From Pezizomycotina sp. ARF18 (taxonomy: Eukaryota; Ascomycota): a stretch of DNA of 64,000 bases. Made by a program: the position numbers and the translations under genes. This document shows, piece after piece, positions 25,280 through 35,397 of the stretch. The stretch lies in assembly GCA_002224055.1 (NCBI GenBank), contig AZLU01000101.1, positions 62,001-126,000 on the forward strand, given 5' to 3'. Each line of letters starts with the position of its first letter. Position 1 is the first letter of the stretch. Below the pieces are notes generated by a model. It was not told the origin of the DNA. It ran no database searches and saw only the letters and a list, made by a program, of their open reading frames with translations.

Positions 25280-26182
25280 CGGGGCGCGGATAGGGCAGGT
25301 ACCTGCGACGGAGAGAGTGGAGGAGTGGGGTACGTTTTCGCCGCGTCGGCGATCGAGGAATAGCAGCCCGCCCACGCCTGCCGCTGCGCTGGCACTACAA
25401 CAACAGACGCGGTGGAGCGCAGTCGGTCGCTTTCATCACCCGCAGCGAAGACACCCAGAAAAGTAGGCCGTAAAGACTCCACTGGCCCTCTGGGTGATCG
25501 GAGAGCGACGCGGGACGATGATCGCGATCGCGCTAGTAGCGCAAGGGACGAGATCGGACCATCGCACACGCCGCACAGGATACCGCTGTATGTTAGACCG
25601 ATGACGGCCACATCCGGAATTCCGAAATGATGTCCCCGGAAGAAGCAATATCGTAGATAGGGTCGTCGAGTTCCAGAGCCGGTTTCGCAATATATGAGCA
25701 CGATGGGAGTCCTGAGATGCTTTGCACGAAATGTGTTTCTCAGCCTCGCAAATAAACAAGCCTTAGGCCAAATAACATCGTAAAGGCCGCAGAACCCAGC
25801 CTTCGGTTAACCATTCAGTCGACCGCTTGTCCGCGTTTCTGTTAGTATTAATTCACTCCTTTTCCTTACACGCTATCGAACGAGAGGCTGTAAAGGGAGA
25901 CTGCTCCGTCCCGCGAACATTATCCATCTCGAGAGACGATGTTGTCATTCTTCGGTAATATCTCGTTACCGTTCGTGGCAGGGGCGAAGCACTTGCAATC
26001 TTGAATGGGGCTTGGGAAAATCAACCTCCCCACCACGAATACCTCGACGCGTAATTCACCGTTCATGACACGTATGTATCCTTGCTCTCGCGACTTCTTT
26101 GCGATGTAACGATACAAATCCAGGTCTCACACCAGTTCCCCCGGATGACAAAAATTAGAACCTCACTGATGCTTGAGCCGAA
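25280..26182. other. Interval between two membrane-protein genes
   Basis: The first 350 bp keep an Arg/Asp/Ser-rich plus-strand frame (to 25630) that could be an extended hydrophilic tail of the preceding gene read in another frame. Nothing else is recognisable. Confidence 0.35.
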
Positions 26183-27238
26183 ATGGTCTATTATTCTGAT
26201 CTCAACGACGTCTCCCCTTTATACGCGCCTGGGATCTTCATCGGCTGGCTTCTGCTCACGCTATCTATGGTACCGACTCCATCGCCGCCGCCTTCGCAAG
26301 AAAACAAACCCTACCAAAACCACGATCCAGCTCCTCATACCGCCTCCTCCGCGAAATCATATTCCTAGACCCAACCGTCCTAGCGTCTTTATCGTACACT
26401 ATCATCGCATCCGCAGATGTTCTCCTACAACTTAGAAAACAGCGCAGGAGCTCTATATTCCCCACGGAGCAAACCGCGCCAGCCTCACCGCCCCGGGATT
26501 AGTGTGTTACACCGCGCGTGTATCCTACCCATCTGCTGGTTCGCTCTGCACGTCATCAGCGGCTAGCGCACGCGGTTCCATCATCAGAGGCGTTAAAGAA
26601 TCCTTAACGGGAACGGAAAAAAGGACGCAGAAACGACCGTAAGCTAGCTACGATCGCCGGCGTGGGGTTCCTAGTTTCATCGTCCGGTGTACCGTTTGTA
26701 ACGACGCGTCCGTCTTGCCCACGGCCTGGCTGCGTAGATCGTCCCCGAGGGATGAGTTACATAGCCATCTTGTTTGCAGCACGATACCGACGGACGAGGA
26801 ACTCAAGATCAGAGGGAGGGCGTTGCTGATAATGTTAAGCACCTCCGTGGCGTTTATGGGCCTCGTATCCCTCCTCAACTTTCTCTTTGCTTGTGATGCC
26901 AGCTCAGAGGACGGTGAAGGCCAACAGTGTGAAAAAGCGGTGTGATGAAATGGCTTGGAAAGCTCGCGGAGCTAGTAATGAAGCTGGCCACGAAATGTCT
27001 GGCAGTTTCGCTCTGGGCGACGGTCTTGATGGGTTGCTGCGAGTTTATGTTGCCTGGCGTTTGTTTCTTGATGTATGAGATGTGGATGGAGCCTTTCATA
27101 CCCACGAGCACGAGGAAGATATCGGATGCAGACCAGATCTTGATGATCGCCATGTCGGCCTGCTACCTCACTTACAGTGTCTTTTCATGCTTTGTAGAAG
27201 GGATTGAAATGAAACGCAAGCGGAAGAAAACCGGGTAA
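26183..27238 (+). CDS. Multi-pass membrane protein, uncharacterised
   Basis: The ATG at 26183 begins MVYYSDLNDVSPLYAPGIF, followed by a hydrophobic helix GWLLLTLSM. After a one-base shift come LREIIFLDPTVLASLSYTII and ADVLLQL, then an eroded middle including IAGVGFLVSSSGVPFV. ALLIMLSTSVAFMGLVSLL follows, and in another frame LWATVLMGCCEFMLPGVCF, and DQILMIAMSACYLTYSVFSC before a basic tail KRKRKKTG. About six helices and 340 residues are expected, with three or more frame changes. I recognise the layout as a fungal integral membrane protein but no named family. It lies downstream of the rhodopsin-like gene on the same strand; a functional link is speculative. Confidence 0.5.
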
Positions 27239-28872
27239 CTTCCATTATTAAGCCCTAGTTTCTATAGACGTGTGCACTTTCTAATAGCATCATCTTGAAG
27301 GATTCAATCATAATTTGTCAAATAACCACGAAGTCTTTTCATTGGACAACTTTCTTTCAGTACAGTCGCTGGCCAAAGGTTTCTTGATGTCTGATGGGAT
27401 CCAGAAACTCTCAATCTCACTTCGTATCCGTAGAGAAGTAACTGCAGCATTACGCTGCATCATAACTTGAGAAGATGAACTCGGCTTGAATATAGAGAAA
27501 CAGAAGCGACCGAGATTGAATTAAGGACTCACACCAACGGTTCACCCGACCGTAATTCCAGAAGCGACGGACCGCAAATCCTGCCGTAACTAGAAGCTGC
27601 AACGGTTTTTCTTCCGGTTTCAAAGAACCCGAGCTGGCCGAAGCGGCCGTTTTAACAACAAAAAACTTAGTTTCCCTTCCAGAACCCTGTTGCACTGTGT
27701 TTCGAGAAATTGCCTCATGAATGTGGGATGAACCTCCGACATCTAGATCTTGGGATGGAAGAGCTGAGCATAAGGTTACTATTCGACTAGTAAGCACTGC
27801 CAATTGAGGGATCCATGGAACCAGTTGAAACAGCAATATCTTAGCTTTCTTGGCAATATCTAGCCTTTCAACGTTGCGCGATGTTCGATCAGGCAGTTGT
27901 CTCCTTGTCGCAATTTTTTGCTGTCAGTGTCTCGAAAAACCCTTTCGACCAATCTCGTATCCGACGTAACATGGCAAATACCGTTATGGCGGTGTTGGCA
28001 GGTACGGAATACTCATTCCATAGAAGCGCGAGCGCTCGAAGTTCTGGAAAAATTTTCATCATGAATGATACAATCGGCAAGGCAATGATATCGATAAACC
28101 ATCAAAGCCACTCAGGCTCCCGGCCTTCGAACTCAGCTTTGACGGCGCAAGAAACATCCATAATCCATCAAGCAAATTCGCAATACATTCTTAAACGAAA
28201 AAAAAAAAAACGGCCCCCCATACCTATGTACAGTATCACATCACACACGATTCTCCAGCTCGGACTTCCCGGCCGCGACCTCTGCAGGTACAACGACAAT
28301 CACGTTTCGATACCATCGTAACATTTACCACCAAGTAAACGCTCAGCCGCGTTGCCTTTCTCTTCAGCCGCTGTCAGTGTGACGTTGACGATGTTTGATG
28401 TTTTGAGGGAAATTAAGCAGCAGCGGCGTAGGGCGGTAGGCAATCTTGTTACGAGGAAGTTGCTTACGCATCTTCCCGAACAAGAGTTCAACTAACAGCG
28501 AATTACAACGGCAGGACTAGGGCATAATGACTGTGGAGCTGGTAACGAATCTTTTGCTGGGCAATTCGTCTGAAGACTGTTGAATCTTCAGGTTCGAAGA
28601 GTTATATAAGAGTGAGGATGATGCGCCATTGAGGCACCAGAATCTTCAGACTATCAGACTCATTCACCATTCCCAACTAGCAGGACCAGCTTTCCCCTCA
28701 TTTCCCACCCTTTTCCATTCGTTTAGTTCAACTGGCTTGAAGTAGTTTCTCTATACGTTTTCACGTTTTAATACATCCCATTCGTTTCAATTCCTTCTAT
28801 TCTACGACATCTCGAGTCTTGATTTCCACATACATATACATTCATTAAAGTATCAAAGCAAAAAAATAAAAT
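27239..28872. other. Interval with possible minus-strand gene relic
   Basis: Two minus-strand frames (27889-28080, MPIVSFMMKIFPELRALALL..., and 27450-27836) have protein-like composition and could be one broken gene, but I recognise no family and do not call it. Plus-strand promoter sequence of the M35-like gene occupies the right end. Confidence 0.3.
28603..28610 (+). promoter_or_regulatory. TATA box upstream of the M35-like protease gene
   Basis: TATATAAG, about 265 bp upstream of the ATG at 28873, followed by a CT-rich leader as is common for highly expressed fungal genes. Confidence 0.4.
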
Positions 28873-30507
28873 ATGAGGACTCTATCTTCCATCGCTGTCG
28901 CTGCAGCCCTCGCCAGCCTTTCGTCGGCCATGCCGCAGGGCTACCCGACGGAACCAAGGGCCGAGCCAACTCCTTCCAGCGGAGGCTCGCCGCCTTACGG
29001 AACCAGGGACCGACTCAACCTCCTCCGTACCAAGGACCGAATGGTGGTCCACAAGGAACTAGCCAGGTGGACCTCAGGGACTCAAGGCCAAGCCAGGGAC
29101 CACAGGGACCGAGTCAGGGTCCTCAAGGTCCATCCCAGGGCGGTCCTCAAGGACCTAACCAAGGACCGCAGGGACCTAACCAGGGACCACAAGGCCTCAA
29201 GGACCTCAGGGACCTAGTCAAGGTCCACAAGGTCCATCCCAGGGCGGTCCTCAAGGACACAGGGCCCATCTCCAACCGGCTACCATCCGGCCCCTCCCAA
29301 ACCGGCACATCCTCCGGCAAACCCCAAAATCGACTCCTCCTGCTCCCCATCCCAGCAAGAAAAAATGAAGCCTGCCCTAAAATCATGCGCCGACCTCTCC
29401 TCAACGCCTCCAAGCTAGTCCTCGACGAATCCAACACCGCCGTAACGCAAAAGCTAACCGAACGCTTCGGAAATCCGACACCGCGACACGTAAACACGTA
29501 TCAGAGCAATTCGCCAACATTGCGAAAACGTGCGGCGGGGAGACGGAGACCGTGTTTAAGTGTGAAGTGAGGGATATGTGCATCGGTAACCGCGCGACGG
29601 CGTTCGCGAGTTTTCAACAGCCGGGGAGGGGTACGTGAACCTTTGCCCTGTTCTGTTCGAGTACAAGCAACTTTCTTGCGACGGCGAGAGCGCGGCGGCG
29701 GTTATGGTGCACGAGGTATCGCACACGTACGGTGAGACGGACGAGGACGGCGCGGGTAAATTCCAGCGGCTGGCGATGCAGTTGCGCGACGAGTGCATCA
29801 ACAAGCCCTACCGACCGGCTCCCCGAACCCGTGGGACTCCACCGCCGTCCCAGGCGACCCCGACGCGAACACAGCGCCAGCCGGACCGGAACCAACCCTG
29901 CCCTCTATCCCAGATGAAGGCTCCGAGCCATCCGGTATCGAACTCCCCCCGCCGATGCCGACCGAACCCACCGAAAATGGCCCGGAAATTCCGGGCGGAG
30001 ACGGAGAATCGGATACCTCCACTCCCATCCAACTCCCGCCGATGCCTACCGGAGGTGAACTTCCCGATGCCGTCGTCAAACGGTACCGGACTCCCGCCGT
30101 TCCCGCCGCCGAATGGTCCGCGGCTACTCCCGCCGTGCCCGTTCCCGATCCCGACGACGTTCGCGACTGTAACGCAGCCGGTGAGCTCGTACAACCCATG
30201 CCCAGCGTGTCCGATAACCTGCCTACGGGTCCGGAGCCAACTGGGGGAGCGGATTGCCGCCGCTGGGACCCGAGGGGCCGGAACAGACTGAAGGCGCTGG
30301 TGTTCCGCCACAGGGGCCTCAGGGTCTGATACTCCTGCTGGTCCTCAGAGCCCGGAACCGACCGAAGGTTCCGGTGTCCCGCCGCAGGGACCTCAAGGTC
30401 CGCAGCCCACCGGTACCCAGGGTGTTCCCCTCCTCCGTCCGTAGCTTGCTCCCTCCTCCTCCCCGCACGGCGGAAGCAGCAGCGGCAGTTACGGTCGCGG
30501 CTACTAA
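28873..30507 (+). CDS. Secreted M35-like (aspzincin) metalloprotease with collagen-like Gly-Pro repeats on both sides
   Basis: The leader MRTLSSIAVAAALASLSSAM is followed by a Gly/Pro/Gln repeat region (GPQGPSQGPQGPSQGG...). A catalytic-like core is spread over shifted frames: NASKLVLDESNTAV, HVSEQFANIAKTCGGETETV, CEVRDMCIGNRATAFASF, NLCPVLFEYKQLSCDGESAA and MVHEVSHTYGETDEDGAG. HEVSH is the HExxH zinc motif. The Cys pattern and the order (iCp-x-ff ... HExxH ... D) match the deuterolysin/M35-like peptidases of ascomycetes; the third ligand would be an Asp after the motif. A Pro/Thr/Glu-rich C-terminus follows (LPPPMPTEPTENGP, then GVPPQGPQG twice), ending HGGSSSGSYGRGY at TAA 30505. About 540 residues with at least five frame changes. 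Acts outside the cell. The collagen-like flanks are not usual for the family. Confidence 0.7.
29030..29270 (+). repeat. Collagen-like Gly-Pro coding repeats
   Basis: Imperfect tandem units related to CAAGGTCCATCCCAGGGCGG and GGACCTAACCAAGG encode G-P-Q/N/S triplets (GPQGPSQGPQGPNQGPQGPN). One block, CCATCCCAGGGCGGTCCTCA, occurs twice about 100 bp apart, showing recent internal duplication. Frame changes here match the expectation that repeats are hard to assemble. Confidence 0.7.
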
Positions 30508-31685
30508 TAAATTATTTTTCAAATCATGAAAAAAAATTTTTTTTTCTAATCATGCTCTCGATTTGTTAGAATAGCAATAATAAAAAAATTACATTATGAC
30601 GCTTTTTTTTTTTTTTTTTCTCTTCAGTTGTCAAGTTAGATACCTTACATGATTGTTTTCTATTTACCGGAACAACTTTCAGGTTTTTTTTTTTTTTTTT
30701 TGTATCTACAATAGCCACTTTTGACCCAAGTTGTTTAGCCAGTTAGCTAGTCAAGCTAAATATTAGGATTGTTTCTTTCGTCTTGAGTATAATGGGAGTT
30801 TTGCAGCCTTCGGTGCACTGTTCAGCATCACGACCGTGCCTGTGAACCCCTCTCGTCTCCATTCTTTCGCTAGACAAATTAACATGGGACTCCCTCCGTG
30901 TCTGCTCCTTTATGGTTGATTAGATACTTGGTATCACCGTATCATACCGTTATGGATGGCACCGAAGCCATCATCTTACTTGTACCGGAACAGAGAAAGT
31001 GTGTTTTTTTTCACCGCCTTCCTCTTAACTATGCCTCTTGAAGAGCAATTTTTTTAGATCAATTAACCGTTCATAGAATCCCATTTTGTCTCATCTCGTT
31101 CTCTTCTTGCTAGCAAATCAAGTCGAACCTTAATACGTGAAAAAAAAAAAAAAATAAAATAAAAAAAAAACCGAGTAATGACATGAGTAAAACCCAAGGA
31201 GTAAGCTGTTAATAAGAATCCCATATAATTTTCCTTTTTCTCACCCTTTTATTCTTCCTTTTCTTACTTATTTGTTACTTTTTTTTTTTTTGCCCCTTTT
31301 CGTATCGTTTGTCTTGATCCTGATTTTCCTCTGGGGGGTTTTATTTTATTATTTTTTTTTATTTATTATTTTTTTTTTACCGTCGCGATCCTTCGCTTTT
31401 TCAATATTTTGATTTTTATTTCTCTCCCAATATTCGATCCTGTGGAAGAAGAGAATACTTCAATCAGTATTCATCCTCCTCCTCCTCCCATTACCCCTCC
31501 CCTTCATCCCCCTCGTTCCCTTCCTCCGAAGTATACTGTCCAACCCTCCTACCCCCATAACCCTCTCCTCCCCTCCTCCATACTCCCCTTCACCACCGCC
31601 GTACCTTCCAGCCCTAACATCCCCTCATCAGCTCCACCCTCCAACTGCATCCTCCGTACCTCTCCTGAACACCCTCGTCTCATCC
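30508..31685. other. A/T-homopolymer-rich intergenic region
   Basis: Contains several runs of 10-19 A or T (near 30603, 30686, 31141, 31280 and 31360), then a C/T-rich stretch that is the 3' side of het-c read on the other strand. No gene is supported. Confidence 0.5.
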
Positions 31686-34626
31686 TCATCCTCTCCTTCC
31701 CCCTCCATAACCACCACGACGCTCATTATCATTGCCAGCATACTGCCCAACACGCGTATTCCCGAAGCCTTCCTGCTCTCCGGACCTGACGCGCCCTTCG
31801 TCGGCACCGTACTCAACCTGTGAGCGACCGTAGGATTCCTGCGCGCTCTGCCCTTCCTCGTCGTCGCGGCGGGAGCGGTTTCCGGTATCGCGGCGGATGT
31901 AATCACGCCATCGTCGTCGCGGCGGTGGGAGGAGTAGGAGGAGGCTTCTTCCTGTTGCTGCGGGAGTAGGAGGAGGATTCGTTGTCATCGCGGCCGTAGG
32001 AGGAGGATTCGTTGTCATCGCGGCGACCACCATATTCGGAACGCTGATTATCGTCACGGTCGTCGCCGCGCCTGCGGTGGGAATCTTCCTGCCTGCGTGA
32101 ACCGTACCCGGAACTCTCACCGTCGTCCCTACGACCGCCGTATCCAGAGCTTTCATTATCGTCACGGTCGCGGCGGCTTCCGTATCCGGAGCTCTCGTTA
32201 TCATCACGCCTACCGTGCTGCCTAGAAGAAGAGTCATCATCATGTCGCGGCGGGAAGAGGAATCGTCGTCACGCTTAGTGCCGTAACCTTCACCGTGACC
32301 CTGGCGACCCTGGCGACCGTAGCTGCTGGATTCCTTATATCCACCGCTACCGCTCTCCTCTTCCCTTCACCTTCCTTCGTGGAAACCTGCTGGAACGCCT
32401 TCGTAAACTGCCCCGCGAGTCCGCCCGCGATCGCACCGATTAATCCGCCACCGGCCGCTTCCTTACTTTCTTGCCGACGTCGACGCCGCCGACAACACCC
32501 GTCGGACGGCCGCCGCCTCGACCTTCATCAGCCGCGATCTTACGCATACCCAACGGCTTACGGTTCCCGTGACCGGTATCGTGCTCCCCCTCTTTATGGT
32601 TCCTCCCTCCCTCACTCCGTCGCGGGAAAGCTGATCGCGTATATCGCTCTTCTCCCCTCGGACTTCTCATCCACCACTCCCTAACGACGTCGAACATCTT
32701 ATTACGCCCCTCATCGTCGCCGCGGAGCGCGGGGTGGTGAAGACGGAGCGGATGATCGTATTGACGACTTCGTCCGCGTTCCTATTCTCGTCGTCGAAGC
32801 AGGCGATTACCTGCGGGACGGCCCACTTGAGAACGGCGCACGCGACGCGTCCGGCGACGGGGTTGGTATGTTGGTAAAGTGATCTTTGGACAACATCGAG
32901 TGAGACGGGTCGGAGCAATTATCGTCTCGAAGACTTGGTGCTGCTGCTGCTTCGCGGACTGGATGATCTCCGAACTGCGGTCTCCAACTCCGCTTTGACC
33001 TGCCTGATGACGGCAAGACGAACGGAGCGATCAGCGAAAAAATAAAGACGTTGAGCGCGTCTTGTAACTGCTCGATGAGTTCCGGTAGAATGGGGACGTG
33101 ATCGAGCTTTTGGGTAACGCTCATCATGATGTCGTCGTGGAACTGCATGACCGGGAGTATCTGCTCCTTACTAATCTGGTCCAGATCCTCGTCCACTCTT
33201 CCGCCTCCCTGGGTGAAATGCTCTCAGCTTTGTTCTTGTTGTCCTGAGCGTTCTGCTGGAGCTTCGAAGCTTGCTCGGCTTTATCGCCGTCGCCAAAAAT
33301 ACCGGAGGGGAGCTTCGAGAGGATACCTGGAGGATGGAAGTCTGCGAGTCGTCGGCGGAGAGGCGGATTCGAATGTTCCTTCGAGCTCTTGGATCTCCGA
33401 TTGCGTTGCTTGTCGGTTACTTCGCCGCAGACGGAGTGGAGGAAGTCGGTGCCGCCGAAGGTGCGTGACGAGGGGAACTGGCAAAAAGTAAGGGAGAATT
33501 CGGTTAGCATGGAATACTATTACATTATCAAATTCCCATGTGGAAAATTGGAGATAAATAAAAAAGGGGACTTTTTTTTTTGTTTTTTTTTTTTTTTTTT
33601 GAACTTCACCTTCCTCCAGCACGCCCAGCTCAACCTCCGTCCCCTCCCCGGACGTGAGGAAAAGACACCATCCTCACCAATCTCCCTCAAGCAAAGCTCC
33701 GTGTAATTACTATGCGCCGAAAAATCCTCAAGACAATGCGTAGCGGTCCCCAAAAGCCTCAGGCTTCACACCAATCCTCCTCCTCTTCTCCCGCCCAAAC
33801 TTCCTACCGAGCTCAATGCTCCTCCTCAGCAACCCCCTCACGAGTCCCGCGCTGGTATCAATACCCATGTTTTCTTCGCAATATAATCTTCAATCCCGTT
33901 TCGCCGTCTATCTCGAGTTCTGGTTATTCACCGGACCGCGGAGCCGGGAATCGTACTGGCGCGCGTCGGCGTTGTCGGCGTAGTCCTTCGGGTTGTCGAT
34001 GTGCTCTTCGGGCCGGTAGCAACCGAGGCGGTCCTTGGTGACTTCGAACTCGCGGGTGCCGTAGCCGAAGGAGAGGAAGCCGAGGAGCCAGAGGAGGATG
34101 CGGATGGCGTCGGAGGAGACGTTTTTGAGGGTGCCGACGTCGACGGCTTGGGAGTAGTCGCGGAGCCTGAGAAGAAGTGAGGGGGGAGCGAGGGGGAGTT
34201 TAGCGAGATGCATTTGGGGGAGGATTGATGGGAAGAGGAGGAGGAGGAAGGGGGGGGGGGAGGGATAGCTTACCAGTTTCCGAAGTACACCCTCTTAACA
34301 TCCAGCTTCGAAAACTTCTCACCGCCGGCGGCAGCGGAGACCAAGATCGTCCTACAGCAAACAACCCCACGTTAGCCATAAATTCTCTTTTTTGCAACTT
34401 AACGAAGCTGGGAACTGTGTTTGAACAGAGGAGAAGAGGGGGGGAACTCGTTGCCACTTACAAAAGCGTATCCTCAATATCTCCATGCCTGAAGTTCTGC
34501 CCTTTCGACGGCCGAGCTTGACTGGATGTTTCCCGCACCGAATGCCGCGACGGGGGCTGCTTGGCAGCAGAAGAAGACGAAGAGCGTTATGAGGAACGCG
34601 TTTGAGGAGGATGGGCTCGGAGCCAT
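31686..34626 (-). CDS. het-c: HET-C heterokaryon incompatibility protein
   Basis: Start ATG at 34626: MAPSPSSSNAFLITLFVFFC signal peptide, then AFGAGNIQSSS and NFRHGDIEDTLL. Intron 1 is 34352-34461. Exon 2 encodes GGEKFSKLDVKRVYFGNW; intron 2 is 34167-34273. Exon 3 encodes LRDYSQAVDVGTLKNVSSDA and then FGYGTREFEVTKDRLGCYRP with EEHIDNPKDYADNADARQYD. Downstream blocks in several frames are HCLEDFSAHSNYTELCLREI, GTDFLHSVCGEVTD, SKLPSGIFGDGD, LPELIEQLQDALNVFIFSLI, DPSHSMLSKDHF and a Gly/Tyr/Arg/Asp repeat tail (ESSGYGSRRDRDDNESSGYG). This order is that of Neurospora-type HET-C, a wall/plasma-membrane protein that controls vegetative incompatibility. At least six one-base frame changes break the frame; the C-terminus is approximate. 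No HET-domain partner (pin-c type) is seen next to it. Confidence 0.9.
31900..32260 (-). repeat. het-c: Gly/Tyr/Arg/Asp repeats in the HET-C tail
   Basis: Degenerate tandem units encoding (R)RDDNESSGYG. The nucleotide units around CGTGACGATAATGAAAGC recur five to six times. HET-C proteins carry a glycine-rich C-terminus, so this is a family feature. Copy number here may vary between strains. Confidence 0.65.
34167..34273 (-). other. het-c: Intron 2 of het-c
   Basis: Read on the minus strand: GTAAGC donor after ...YFGN(W), CTCAG acceptor before LRDYSQ, 107 bp. Intron 1 (34352-34461, 110 bp) has a GTAAGT donor after DTLL and a CTGTAG acceptor. Joining the exons across both restores the conserved HET-C sequence. 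Confidence 0.75.
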
Positions 34627-35397
34627 TGCCTTTTTTTTTTTTTTTTTCGTGAAAATAATGTCGAGAGAAACCCAAAAAAAAAGAAGGGGGGGGGTGATGA
34701 TGTGAGGAGAGATGGATAGAAAAGGGTGAATGAATTCGATGGGGAGCGGTAGCGAAAGGGTTATGTGTGTGTGTGTGTGTAGACTTTGTTAGTAAATCGT
34801 CAGAATAGTGGATTTTTTTTATTGTTTTAAATTGTTGCTTGTTTTTTTTGTTGTAGTTAGTTAGTTGGAAGAGAGGTGAAGTTGGGAGAAGAGAGGTGAG
34901 AGCTAGGTAGGTAGCTCGAGGTTTTTAAGGTGGGAGTTGAGGGGAAAATAAAATAATCAAAAAGAAAAAAGAGGGGAAAGCTCTCTACCAAAAAAAAAAA
35001 AAAAAAAAAGGAAAGATCGAAGAGGAATCAAAAGTAACACAGCAGTGTTCTCTTCAAGCGAGTAAGCTGCTTTATCTCCCACCAATTCAATGCTATTGCG
35101 ATAAGAGAGCACCGGAGCAGGAAACTGCGAAGGGAAAGAAGACAACAGCTCGTGGCTTCTGATTTTTTTTTTTTTTTTTTTTTTTTCTTCTCATGCTTGA
35201 CTTCAATTCTGGGCAAAGAGGGGTCAAGCAGCTTGCAAATGCTTGGAAGCTCTCTCTCTCTTTTTTTTTTTTTTTTTTTTTTCGGGATGGTATAGGAAGT
35301 GAAAATGTAGCTGCTGTGACGTTATAGCTGGGAAGACTTGCCAAGCGGAACTCGACTCGAAAAAAGAAAGAAAGAAAGAAGAGCACCACCTTAATAC
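34627..35397. repeat. Homopolymer and microsatellite cluster upstream of het-c
   Basis: Runs: T17 at 34631-34647, (TG)n at about 34762-34780, A20 at 34990-35009, T24 at 35163-35186, and (TC)5 followed by T22 at 35261-35282. No gene is seen; this includes the het-c promoter side. Confidence 0.7.

Noticed and set aside
27450-28080. Minus-strand two-part gene
   Set aside because: Plausible coding look but no recognisable domain; too weak to annotate as a gene.
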